DNA of 64,000 nt from Planctomycetota bacterium (lineage in GTDB: Bacteria > Planctomycetota > JAPUJT01). The notes under the pieces were generated by a model. It was not told the origin of the DNA, did no database searches, and worked only from the letters and a program-made list of their open reading frames with translations. Made by a program: the position numbers and the translations under genes. The stretch lies in the NCBI GenBank assembly GCA_027296055.1, contig JAPUJT010000088.1, positions 1 through 64,000 of the forward strand, written 5' to 3'. Of the stretch, positions 16,573 through 24,427 are shown piece after piece; the first letter of the stretch is position 1, and each line of letters opens with the position of its first letter.

Positions 16573-17655
16573 TCATATGTTGAAGAAGAATTCCTTGATG
16601 GCGACGATGTACTTCAGGTTGAAGATCCAGCGGAGGTACATCTTGATCACCACGCCTGCCATGCAAAGCAAGAGAGTGATCATGACGCTGTAGCGGACCG
16701 GGCCCATCTTCTTGTAAAAATCTTTCATGTACGTCTTGGCCAGCAGGCCAGGCGTGATGGCAAAATAGCCGATGATCAGGATGATGCCGAAGATCTCCCG
16801 GACCAACCAGTTCTGTGGGGGCGCGGTGCCCAGCGCCTTCACCCAGATGATCTCCGATAGATTGATGTTCGTGAGCGGGACCGACTTGTGCGAATCCCAC
16901 ATCTCGAACGGCCCGAAGAAATTCCATCCCGGCCCGCGGAGGAATGTGCCGCTCAGCACCATCGTCACCCACAGCGCCCCGAAGCCGAACATGAAGAACG
17001 TCACGGCGAACTTCCGCTCCTTCAACGTGTAGTAACCGGCTCCTTTGGGGTTCACGTCCACGTACGGGATCGCCATCAGGCCGACGACGATGAGCCCCGG
17101 AACCACGACCCCCGCGATCCACGGGTCGAAGTAGACGAGCATCTCCTGCAGGCCCAGGAAGTACCACGGCGCCTTCGATGGGTTGGGCGTCTTCTGGGGA
17201 TTCGCCGGCTCCTCGAGGGGAGCCTGAAGGACGATCGACCAGACAATCAGGATCACCGCCGCGAGCACCATGCATATGAACTCGACATAGACGAGGTCAG
17301 GCCAGACCATCACCTTGTCGCTCCCCTCCGCTTTCTCCACGGGGACCTCGCCCGCCTCCATCCGTTCGTCGTTGATTGCCATCTGTCGGAAGGCGACCCA
17401 CGTGAAGAAGGAGAAGAGGAAGAAGAGCCCCACGATCGGCACATTGTCCGGCTTGGTCACTTGCTTGTTCAGAACCGGGTCGAGGGACGCGAGCAGGAAG
17501 AGAAGGGAAAACGCCAGGAAGATGGTCAGGGCTACCTTCGGCTTCGTGACGATGCGGTAGTACTTGATTCCGAGGAACATCCCGACGCCAACGAGGGTGA
17601 ACAGAATCGTCGGGTTCGTCAGCCAGTTGAGAAAAGCCTTCAACGACTCGGGCAT
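16573..17655 (-). CDS. Cytochrome b C-terminal subunit (subunit IV-like, extended)
   Basis: A 360-residue membrane protein forming the C-terminal half of a split cytochrome b. The core from about residue 115 matches subunit IV/QcrC-like proteins. NPSKAPWYFLGLQEMLVYFD (from residue 158) is the Qo-site loop, in which the usual PEWY is APWY, so the Glu is missing. AGVVVPGLIVVGLMAIPYVD follows. About 100 N-terminal residues add three membrane helices and further C-terminal helices are present, so it is about twice the length of plant or cyanobacterial PetD. It is the last gene of a four-gene operon with the b6-like subunit (16-base gap), Rieske and HEAT genes. It should contribute the quinol-oxidation pocket of the complex. 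Confidence 0.88.
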   Translation of the reverse strand: MPESLKAFLNWLTNPTILFTLVGVGMFLGIKYYRIVTKPKVALTIFLAFSLLFLLASLDPVLNKQVTKPDNVPIVGLFFLFSFFTWVAFRQMAINDERMEAGEVPVEKAEGSDKVMVWPDLVYVEFICMVLAAVILIVWSIVLQAPLEEPANPQKTPNPSKAPWYFLGLQEMLVYFDPWIAGVVVPGLIVVGLMAIPYVDVNPKGAGYYTLKERKFAVTFFMFGFGALWVTMVLSGTFLRGPGWNFFGPFEMWDSHKSVPLTNINLSEIIWVKALGTAPPQNWLVREIFGIILIIGYFAITPGLLAKTYMKDFYKKMGPVRYSVMITLLLCMAGVVIKMYLRWIFNLKYIVAIKEFFFNI

Positions 17656-17671
17656 GCTTCGATCATCCGAA

Positions 17672-18472
17672 CTAGGTAGGCCCCGAGATCCCGCCGTCCT
17701 TGCGGACCCTCCAGAAGTGCACGGCCATCAGGAGAGTCGCGATGAAGGGGATACCGATGCAGTGAAGGACGTAGAACCGCAACAGGGCACCTGCCCCCAC
17801 GAACCGCCCGCCAAGGAGCCCGAATCGCGCGTCGCTCCCCGCGTGGACGAGCTGGATCCCTCCGGGGAGGGAGAGAAGACTCGCTCCAGGCCCCTCCATA
17901 CCCACGAAGGGAGTCGCACGGGCCATGTTGCTCCCCACGGTCACAGCCCACATGGCAAGCTGATCCCAGGGCAGCAGGTATCCGGTGAACGACAGGAGCA
18001 GGGTAAGAACGAGCAAGATCACGCCAACGTTCCAGTTGAATTCCCGGGGCGGTTTGTAGGAACCGGTGAGGAAGACCCGCATCATGTGCAGCCAGACCGT
18101 GATCACCATCGCGTGGGCCCCCCACCGGTGGATCTCCCGCATCACACCGATCGAGATGTCCTCGCGCAGGTAGACCATGTCGACGTACGCGTACTCGGGG
18201 ACCGGCCGGTAGTAGAACATCAGGAGGATTCCCGTCACGACCTCCACGAGGAAGAGGAAGAACGTCAGACCTCCCATGCACCAGGTGTATTTCAAGCGGA
18301 TGCCCGGCTTCTTGGCGCGCACCGGATGGAGGTGCAGGAAGACGTTGGTCAAGACCGTCAGGGAGCGATTCCGGATCGTCTCGGGGTATCCGTGTCGGAA
18401 GATCGACTGCCAGATCTGCGATCCCCGGATCATGCTCGACTGCTTCTTGAAGAATTCTCCGATCTTCGGCAT
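17672..18472 (-). CDS. Cytochrome b6-like subunit with heme c(i) cysteine
   Basis: This 266-residue protein is the N-terminal, heme-carrying half of a split cytochrome b. The four axial histidines are at positions 115 and 129 ([16 protein letters not shown]) and 237 and 252 ([17 protein letters not shown]), with the 14- and 15-residue spacings of b6-type proteins. GGISGP ends the chain as in PetB. Cys65 in [10 protein letters not shown] aligns with the b6 cysteine that covalently binds the extra heme c(i)/c(n) in b6f-like complexes. The loop between helix C and helix D (about 181-230) is longer than in b6 and glycine-rich. It oxidises quinol together with the subunit IV-like and Rieske proteins. 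Confidence 0.92.
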   Translation of the reverse strand: MPKIGEFFKKQSSMIRGSQIWQSIFRHGYPETIRNRSLTVLTNVFLHLHPVRAKKPGIRLKYTWCMGGLTFFLFLVEVVTGILLMFYYRPVPEYAYVDMVYLREDISIGVMREIHRWGAHAMVITVWLHMMRVFLTGSYKPPREFNWNVGVILLVLTLLLSFTGYLLPWDQLAMWAVTVGSNMARATPFVGMEGPGASLLSLPGGIQLVHAGSDARFGLLGGRFVGAGALLRFYVLHCIGIPFIATLLMAVHFWRVRKDGGISGPT

Positions 18473-18506
18473 TCGGTCGGACTCCTAGGCTAATCGGATA
18501 TTCAGA

Positions 18507-19040
18507 TCAGAGATAGCAGAACGCCTCGGGATTATCCCACTCGCCCTTCTCGGCCTGGAACTTCTTTCCCTTGTCGACCAGGATCAGGCCGTCGTCTCCG
18601 AGAGAGATCCCCCAGCGCTCCAGAGGTCTCGGCGCGGGCCCCTCGAAATTCACTCCGGACTTGCGGAACCCGCTCCCATGACAGGGGCACTTGAACTTCC
18701 GCTCGGCCGCTAGCCAGTTGGGTGTGCACCCGAGGTGGGTGCAGACGGTCGAGAGGGCATACAGCCCCTCCTCGTTGCGAACGATCCAGGTGGCGTACTT
18801 GGCCTTCCACTGTTCGTACACCATTCCGACCTCGGCGTAATCCTCGGGTACGCCGGCCTTGAACGCCTGGGGCGGCTCGAAGAGGACATTCGGAAACATG
18901 TACCTCATCAGGCCGGTGGCCCCGGCCCCCATGGCCCCGGTGAAGAAGATCCAGGCGACGCCCACCGAGCTCAGGAGAAACCCTCGCCGGTTGACCTGCT
19001 TCCCACCGCCGGTCTCCTTCTTTTTCTCGTCCGCCGCCAT
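18507..19040 (-). CDS. Rieske iron-sulfur protein of the cytochrome b complex
   Basis: The 177-residue form starting at 19040 is chosen because upstream starts add only an arginine-rich extension that overlaps the previous gene. The N-terminus has VNRRGFLLSSVGV followed by a hydrophobic segment, a Tat-type signal anchor as expected for a Rieske protein. The 2Fe-2S ligands are in CTHLGC (100-105) and CPCHGS (118-123), so Cys100, His102, Cys118 and His121 can bind iron and Cys105/Cys120 the disulfide. It transfers electrons from quinol to a c-type carrier. No cytochrome c1 or f gene is in this operon, so the acceptor is probably one of the convergently encoded cytochromes. Confidence 0.93.
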   Translation of the reverse strand: MAADEKKKETGGGKQVNRRGFLLSSVGVAWIFFTGAMGAGATGLMRYMFPNVLFEPPQAFKAGVPEDYAEVGMVYEQWKAKYATWIVRNEEGLYALSTVCTHLGCTPNWLAAERKFKCPCHGSGFRKSGVNFEGPAPRPLERWGISLGDDGLILVDKGKKFQAEKGEWDNPEAFCYL

Positions 19041-19047
19041 GGTCCTG

Positions 19048-20034
19048 CTACTCCTTCGCTCCGCCTTCCGATCGAAGCTCCTCCAGAGCCCGAAGGGCAC
19101 GCGCCTGAACCTTGACGCTGCTGTCCTCCTTCGACAGGCCCTCGAGGACCGGGATCAGGGAAGCATCCCTCAGGGCGACCACCCCCTCGATAGCGTTGAT
19201 CATCGCGAAATTCACTGTTGCCTCGTCCGGCTCGCCGTCACCCGAGTTCGCCGCCGTGCGAACGACCCCCTCCATGTAATCGCGTGTCAGCATCTTGCGT
19301 ATCACATGAATCCCCGAGGCATCTTCGAGCACGGCCAGCGCGAGAGCCACGTTCCATCGAACATCCTCCACCGGATCCCCCAGCCTCGCCTTGAGGGGCT
19401 CTATGGCCTCCGCACTTCCGAGGCTTCCCAGAGTATGGGCGATCACCTTACGAACGAACGGCTCGTCATCCTCCAGCTTGGCGATGAGGGAAGGGACGGC
19501 CCTCGGATCCCCGATCTGGCGGAGAGAGTTTGCCGAGGCGATCCGGACCCGTGCATCCGAATCGTCCAGCGCCCTCTCGAGGGAGGCGGTCCCATCCTTC
19601 GCCTTCAGGAGTCCCACTATCCCCGCCAGATACTCCCGGATCTCCGGCGAGTCCCCAGGCGCCAACTGGTTGAAGGTCTGGACGACGGCGGCCGCGAGAC
19701 GAGGGTCATCTCTCGCCGATTCATCGTCCCGAAGCTTGCTATATAGCTCGAAGGCGGCTTGCCAGCGGGCCTTGTGGGACGGGGGCCATTTCCCCGAAGT
19801 GGACCGGTTCGAACGAATCTTCTGGAGCAAGTCGTGCGGAGAGGTCCTCTCATAGGTGAGCCATCGGAATCCGACAAAGAGAGACGTGGAGACGATCACG
19901 ATGGCGAGGGGAAAGACGAACAGCTGAAGCACCGTCATGACAAACGCGGTGCCCCGTCGCCTTGGCGCAGGTGGGGTTGCCACCTCGGGCTGATACCCAC
20001 CCCCCAGTTCCAGGTCTTCCAGTTTGGGGCTCAT
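19048..20034 (-). CDS. Membrane-anchored HEAT-repeat protein heading the b6-like operon
   Basis: This 328-residue protein has a cytosolic N-terminus, one membrane helix (about residues 32-55, MTVLQLFVFPLAIVIVSTSL) and a C-terminal domain of HEAT or PBS-lyase-type repeats. The repeats include SLERALDDSDARVRIASANS, LIAKLEDDEPFVRKVIAHTL and LKARLGDPVEDVRWNVALAL. Its stop is seven bases from the Rieske start and the operon promoter lies directly upstream, so it is expressed with the complex. HEAT proteins usually scaffold protein interactions; a role in assembly or as an accessory subunit is inference. Confidence 0.8.
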   Translation of the reverse strand: MSPKLEDLELGGGYQPEVATPPAPRRRGTAFVMTVLQLFVFPLAIVIVSTSLFVGFRWLTYERTSPHDLLQKIRSNRSTSGKWPPSHKARWQAAFELYSKLRDDESARDDPRLAAAVVQTFNQLAPGDSPEIREYLAGIVGLLKAKDGTASLERALDDSDARVRIASANSLRQIGDPRAVPSLIAKLEDDEPFVRKVIAHTLGSLGSAEAIEPLKARLGDPVEDVRWNVALALAVLEDASGIHVIRKMLTRDYMEGVVRTAANSGDGEPDEATVNFAMINAIEGVVALRDASLIPVLEGLSKEDSSVKVQARALRALEELRSEGGAKE

Positions 20035-20123
20035 GTCCCTCTCGAGTGCTTTCGGAGACTTTTTACGGTGGAACGATCAGGCGCAATCGCCGTTCCAGGC
20101 GGAACGACGGCCCAGAAGGGGCA

Positions 20124-20151
20124 ATTCTAGGTAGATTTCGGTGTGTGTCAA
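20124..20151 (-). promoter_or_regulatory. Sigma-70 promoter of the b6/Rieske operon
   Basis: Reading the minus strand, TTGACA (20151-20146) and TAGAAT (20129-20124) are 16 bases apart, with the HEAT gene start about 90 bases downstream. The -35 box overlaps the dyad TGTGTCAACACA (20144-20155). GTGACACAA (20188-20196), resembling the motif upstream of the plus-strand respiratory operon, lies further upstream. Confidence 0.65.
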
Positions 20152-20341
20152 CACAATTCTCTCTGGACGAACCGGCTGCAACCTACTGTGACACAACGAC
20201 TTGCACGGCGCGCACGGCAGCCCCCGGGCGGCGCGCTCGAAAGAGCCCTCCCTTACTCCGGGAAGGGGCCCTCGAAGGGCAGCGAAGCCGAGATCGTTTG
20301 GTCCAGAAGTCTCGCGGGATGATCACCGAGCTGGCGGTCGA
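20152..20341. other. Upstream region of the b6/Rieske operon, no gene seen
   Basis: With the promoter and leader, about 307 bases separate the HEAT gene from the Ig-like lipoprotein gene. I see no coding sequence here. It contains the GTGACACAA motif at 20188-20196 and GC-rich inverted segments around 20235-20280 that lack a clear T-tract. Confidence 0.4.
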
Positions 20342-22624
20342 TCAGTAGTTCACGTAGTTGAGGCTCACGTGCGTTGCGTTGTTATCCGTTCCTCCGAAGG
20401 AGAATCGATCATAGACGAACGACGGATCGAGCCCCACATGGAACGAGAGCGCCGTCCACCGGCGTACGTCAAGCTGCGGCGTAGCAGCAGGATCGAAGAG
20501 GCCCTCGTCGGCCGCCCTCGGGGCGGAGGGCGGCAGCACGGGCAGGGTGAACGAGGTGCTGGCGGTGGAGCCCGGGGTGTAGATCTCCCAGTGGATCTCG
20601 CTCATTGCCTCGTCCGACGGAGGCGGGCAGACGGGAATCGCCCCTGCAAGCTCGTCGCAGTCCAGGGGTCCTGAGGTCGGTGGGCAGTGGGCCCCCGGGC
20701 TCGGGTCCGGAAGCGCTGCGGGCGCGAATTCCCAGTAGCGAGCTATCTGGGAGAGCGTGAAGTGTGGAACGGGGCTGTTCGGGTTGGTCGTGTCCTGCAC
20801 CGACGGGTAGGTGAATGTCCGGCTGCCTCCCGTGATATCGGTGTTATCGAGAGGCATCAGATCGAAGAACGAATCGATCAGGATTCCCCCCGGCGTCGTG
20901 AAGGGGGTCGTTCGGTCGGCCAGCAGCGAGAAGGCGAACTCGAGATTGAATGGCGGGAGGGGGAGGATCCCGCTGTCCGCATCGTAGAAGGCCGCCGCCA
21001 GAGCCACCTTCGTAGGAGCAGCGCCCCACGGCCATAGATCAGGCACGGTCGTGAAAGTGTCGGACTGCGGCAACGTCTGATCTCTCGCCACGAACCCGAA
21101 GTCGGATGCGATGATCTGTCCCGTTCCCCCGCTCCCATCGATGTCCGCAGCGGCTACGAGGAAGACGTCCGAGCCCCTCGGCGCGGAGAGCACCGTCACG
21201 TCGACCGGCGCCCCCAGGCCGATCGTGAACGGGATGTCCACGTTAGCAGCCGGACCTGCCACCGTGTAGTCTCGAACCATGCCGAACCCCTCCACCTGGA
21301 GTTGCGTGAAGAGGGAGAGCCGGTTGGGGGCCCCTCCCGCGACGAACCCCAGGAGTGTTCCCCCGTCGATGAACCCCGCCGTGACGGCGAGATGCTGGGT
21401 GGAATTATCCTTGAGATCGATGAAATAGCTCTTCTCCCGAACCTCATCTCCCGGGAACAGGAGGAACACGTCCTGCTGGGGATACGACATATTCCCCGGC
21501 AGGATGATCTTGTCGCAGCCAAGACAAGTGCAATCCTCCCCGATGAAGAGGTTCTCGATCCGGATGTTGAAGAGCTCCGAGAGACGCACCGGCGGGATCA
21601 CGATCCCGGCATGCAGATTCACCAGAGGCGTGGTGTTCAGGCCCGTGACCAGTCCCGAGATGCGAGACCTCGAGTTCGGATCGACGATCAGATCGAGAGG
21701 AAGCACGAACTCGGTCGCGTCGGCCCCCGCCACCGTCGTGTACTGGCGGAGAACCGCACCCGCCGTCACCATCGGAGGAGTGGGCGGGTTGTTGAGGTAC
21801 GGATCGGTGAACTGGGCCACCCCGGCAACGTCCGTTGTCGCGAAGTTGCCCGCGAACGGAACGTCCGGAGCGGACCCGATCATCACGAACGCCCCCGGAA
21901 GGGGCTGCTGCGTCTCGCCATCCACGACGACGACCGTGATCGTTCCGGTAGGAGTGCCTCCCCCCCACCCTCCCGGCGTGTCCACGAACAGGTCATACGT
22001 TCGTGTCGCCGTTGCGGGAGCGGCGTCGGTCAAGCTGAACTCGATCGAGTACGGGCTGGCGGCGCTGGTCCCGGTCACGGGCGACCCGGAGATGAGGCCG
22101 GTCGCCATGTCGAAGCTGAGGCCGTTCGGGAGCGTGCCCGTCATGATTCCCCACTGGTAGGGAGGCTGCCCCCCCTGACCCTGGATCTGGAACGAGTACG
22201 GGACGATCTCGGATGCGACACGAAGGCTGGGGCTAGTGATGGTGAGCGCTCCACCGAGAATCACCAGATTGAAGCTGGCTGTCCTGGATGTGGGGACAGA
22301 GTCGGTGAGCTGCACGTCGAAGGAGAACGGGCTCGCTGCCGCCTCGCCCCAGGCGGGCGTCCCCGACAGATCGCCCGTCACGCTATCGAGTGTGAGGCCC
22401 GCGGGAAGGGACCCTGTGGATATCGACCACGTGTAAGGGGCGGTTCCCCCCTGACCCATGACCTGATCGCTGTAGGGAGCGTTTTCGATCCCGTCAGTGA
22501 GCGAAGTCGTCGTGATCGAGAGATCGGATGAGACACCCTTGCGGCTCCCCCCCCCACCTCCACAGGCCGGGCCGAGAGAGATGAGCAGGGCGCCTGCGAC
22601 GAGGAATCGGAAAGAGCTTCTCAT
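20342..22624 (-). CDS. Large lipoprotein with two Ig-like He_PIG domains
   Basis: Translation from 22624 gives MRSSFRFLVAGALLISLGPA then Cys21, a lipoprotein leader, followed by a GGGGGS linker. Two Ig-like domains of the He_PIG type follow: PYSDQVMGQGGTAPYTWSIS...LPAGLTLDSVTGDLSGTP and PYSFQIQGQGGQPPYQWGIM...LPNGLSFDMATGLISGSP. The remaining 500 residues begin with a carboxypeptidase-regulatory-like segment (ITVVVVDGETQQPLPGAFVM). They continue as beta-rich sequence with a cysteine cluster (EDCTCLGCD) and no recognised catalytic motif. It is probably an outer-membrane or surface protein of adhesion type. Confidence 0.75.
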   Translation of the reverse strand: MRSSFRFLVAGALLISLGPACGGGGGSRKGVSSDLSITTTSLTDGIENAPYSDQVMGQGGTAPYTWSISTGSLPAGLTLDSVTGDLSGTPAWGEAAASPFSFDVQLTDSVPTSRTASFNLVILGGALTITSPSLRVASEIVPYSFQIQGQGGQPPYQWGIMTGTLPNGLSFDMATGLISGSPVTGTSAASPYSIEFSLTDAAPATATRTYDLFVDTPGGWGGGTPTGTITVVVVDGETQQPLPGAFVMIGSAPDVPFAGNFATTDVAGVAQFTDPYLNNPPTPPMVTAGAVLRQYTTVAGADATEFVLPLDLIVDPNSRSRISGLVTGLNTTPLVNLHAGIVIPPVRLSELFNIRIENLFIGEDCTCLGCDKIILPGNMSYPQQDVFLLFPGDEVREKSYFIDLKDNSTQHLAVTAGFIDGGTLLGFVAGGAPNRLSLFTQLQVEGFGMVRDYTVAGPAANVDIPFTIGLGAPVDVTVLSAPRGSDVFLVAAADIDGSGGTGQIIASDFGFVARDQTLPQSDTFTTVPDLWPWGAAPTKVALAAAFYDADSGILPLPPFNLEFAFSLLADRTTPFTTPGGILIDSFFDLMPLDNTDITGGSRTFTYPSVQDTTNPNSPVPHFTLSQIARYWEFAPAALPDPSPGAHCPPTSGPLDCDELAGAIPVCPPPSDEAMSEIHWEIYTPGSTASTSFTLPVLPPSAPRAADEGLFDPAATPQLDVRRWTALSFHVGLDPSFVYDRFSFGGTDNNATHVSLNYVNY

Positions 22625-22674
22625 CGGGTTCTCCAACTAGAAGAAATGTGCAGGATTTGCCCCCCAGCGGTTGC

Positions 22675-22703
22675 ATCCTACATTCCTGGACGAATCTCGA
22701 CAA
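22675..22703 (-). promoter_or_regulatory. Possible promoter of the Ig-like lipoprotein gene
   Basis: On the minus strand TTGTCG (22703-22698) and TAGGAT (22680-22675) are 17 bases apart and lie about 50 bases upstream of the start. The -35 box is only a partial match, and it overlaps the upstream gene's 3' flank. Confidence 0.35.
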
Positions 22704-22707
22704 CCAG

Positions 22708-23442
22708 TTACTGCGGGGAGGTTTCTGTCGGGAAGTGGCGTCCGATTTCCTTGGCGGGAACGTTGCGCCACGCCCCCCGCGGGAGTCGCCCTAGACGCAG
22801 CCGTCCTATCCGCACCCGCCGGAGCCGCTCCACGTGGTGTCCCACCACCGACAGCATCTTCTTGAGCTGGCGATTCCGGCCCTCCTGGAGGACGATCGAG
22901 ATCTCGGTGGTCTCCCGTCCCTCGCGCAGTAGAGCCACCTTGCACGGCGCCGTCCGTCGCCCATCGATGCGAATCCCCTTCTGGAGTTTCTGCCGGGTCG
23001 CGGCGGAGAGGCGACCCTTGACTCGCACGTGATACTCCTTCTCGCAACCGGAGCTCGGGTGGGCGATTCTTTGCGCGAGAGCCCCGTCGTTGGTGAGCAG
23101 CAAGAGCCCCTCGGCGTCACGGTCGAGGCGCCCCACGGGACGGAGCCCGAGACGGCGCATCGGTCTCGGCAAAAGATCGAGCACCGTTCGTCTCTTCTGA
23201 GGATCGTCGGTCGTGGTGAGAAAGCCGGATGGCTTGTGAAGGGCGATCGTCTTCCTGGGCAGGCTTCGGACCGCAGTGCTGCCGACCTTGACGCTATCCG
23301 TTTCCGGATCTGCCACGGATCCGAGCGTCCGGATCACCTTGCCGTTCACACGGACGCGCCCTTCAAGGATCCACTCCTCGGCCTTGCGCCGGGAGGCGAG
23401 GCCTGCGGCGGAGATGAGTTTTTGGAGTCGAACCTTGGCCAT
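22708..23442 (-). CDS. rluB: 16S/23S rRNA pseudouridine synthase, RsuA/RluB family
   Basis: The 244-residue protein has an N-terminal S4 RNA-binding domain (LQKLISAAGLASRRKAEEWI, with RVRVNGKV) and a pseudouridine synthase domain. The signature GRLDRDAEGLLLLTNDG contains the catalytic Asp107. HKPSGFLTT, EKEYHV and GRNRQLKKMLSVVGH are also family motifs. This family converts uridine to pseudouridine in ribosomal RNA; the RluB branch targets 23S rRNA. Assignment to RluB rather than RsuA or RluE is by general likeness. It lies 29 bases after a TPR gene on the same strand and is probably cotranscribed with it. Confidence 0.88.
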   Translation of the reverse strand: MAKVRLQKLISAAGLASRRKAEEWILEGRVRVNGKVIRTLGSVADPETDSVKVGSTAVRSLPRKTIALHKPSGFLTTTDDPQKRRTVLDLLPRPMRRLGLRPVGRLDRDAEGLLLLTNDGALAQRIAHPSSGCEKEYHVRVKGRLSAATRQKLQKGIRIDGRRTAPCKVALLREGRETTEISIVLQEGRNRQLKKMLSVVGHHVERLRRVRIGRLRLGRLPRGAWRNVPAKEIGRHFPTETSPQ

Positions 23443-23471
23443 GTTCTCCCGGTGGGCGCAGCGGAATGGAG

Positions 23472-24314
23472 TCAGATTTCGCGGGCCTGGCCCAGGATCT
23501 CCTCGAAGCGGGGGTTTCCGTGGAGGACCTTCAGGTCCTCATCCTGCGCCATGTGTTTGAAGTCTTCGAACCCCTTTTGTACAGCCCGCTGGAGGTAACC
23601 GATCGCCTCCGTCAGGTTCCCCTTCAACGCGTGAGCGCAGGCGACGTTGTAAAGTGCCACGCCGGTGCCGGAATGGGAAGGGTCGAGCCTCGTGCACCGC
23701 AGGTAGTCCTTGATCGCATCGTCGTAGCTCTCCAATCCATGATGTGCCAGTCCCCGCTCGAAGTAGACCGACCATCTCCCCTGCTCCGGGTAGACACCTA
23801 GCTCGATGAGACGATCCAGATCCCGCAATGCCTCCTTGTTTCGCTCCAGCCGATTCAACGCCAGCCCGCGGTTGTAGAGGATGTCGGGATGGTCGGGGAA
23901 CGTCTTGTGAGCCTCGGAGAGCTCCTCCACCGCATGCGCCCACTTCCTCTCCCTTGTCAGCTCGACGCCGGCTCTACCATGGCGCTCCGCTACCCGCCGT
24001 TCGCGCTCCGTGGGTGGCGTCGGGGCCGGCTCCTTGTCCCGGACGACAGGCTTGGGGGGTTTCTCGGCCGGGGGCTTCTTCGGTGGGAAGATCCGGCTCC
24101 CCTTCAACTGCTCCTTCAGGTCCTTGATCTCGATCAGGAGAACCTTGACCTGAATCTCCAGCTCGAGGCGATGAATCTTTTCCTCCTGCAGGATCTTACG
24201 GATCTCGGTCAACTCCTTGCGAATCGCCCCGATGTCATCTGTGTCATCTGTCTGCACGGTCTGCATGGGGGCGATCGGCATCAAGGTCAGGACAAGCCAG
24301 GTCAGGGTATTCAT
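23472..24314 (-). CDS. Periplasmic TPR protein with coiled-coil N-terminus
   Basis: A 280-residue protein. A signal-peptide-like start (MNTLTWLVLTLMPIAPM) leads into a coiled coil of about 50 residues (IRKELTEIRKILQEEKIHRL), then a lysine/proline linker (PPKKPPAEKPPKPVV-like). Four or five TPRs follow from about residue 110 (WAHAVEELSEAHKTFPDHPD, NRLERNKEALRDLDRLIELG, SYDDAIKDYLRCTRLDPSHS, GNLTEAIGYLQRAVQKGFED). The architecture recalls CpoB/YbgF-like proteins, but no Tol-Pal genes are nearby. It is most likely a protein-protein scaffold in the periplasm. Confidence 0.75.
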   Translation of the reverse strand: MNTLTWLVLTLMPIAPMQTVQTDDTDDIGAIRKELTEIRKILQEEKIHRLELEIQVKVLLIEIKDLKEQLKGSRIFPPKKPPAEKPPKPVVRDKEPAPTPPTERERRVAERHGRAGVELTRERKWAHAVEELSEAHKTFPDHPDILYNRGLALNRLERNKEALRDLDRLIELGVYPEQGRWSVYFERGLAHHGLESYDDAIKDYLRCTRLDPSHSGTGVALYNVACAHALKGNLTEAIGYLQRAVQKGFEDFKHMAQDEDLKVLHGNPRFEEILGQAREI

Positions 24315-24350
24315 GGATAACTCTCCCTCAAGGGTGAAACGGCATCAGTC

Positions 24351-24378
24351 ATTATCTCGACACCCACTCCTTTGGCAA
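24351..24378 (-). promoter_or_regulatory. Promoter of the TPR-rluB unit
   Basis: On the minus strand TTGCCA (24378-24373) and GATAAT (24356-24351) are 16 bases apart, placing transcription start about 30 bases before the TPR gene. It is back to back with the permease promoter at 24392, so the two share a short divergent control region. Confidence 0.5.
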
Positions 24379-24391
24379 GCACCTGGCAGCG

Positions 24392-24419
24392 TTGACAGGT
24401 TGGAGGGCGCTGATAGCAT
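24392..24419 (+). promoter_or_regulatory. Extended -10 promoter of the NCS2 permease gene
   Basis: TTGACA (24392-24397) and TAGCAT (24414-24419) are 16 bases apart, and TG at 24411-24412 forms an extended -10. The predicted transcription start is only a few bases before the ATG at 24428, which suggests a nearly leaderless transcript. Confidence 0.6.
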
Positions 24420-24427
24420 ACGCGGTC

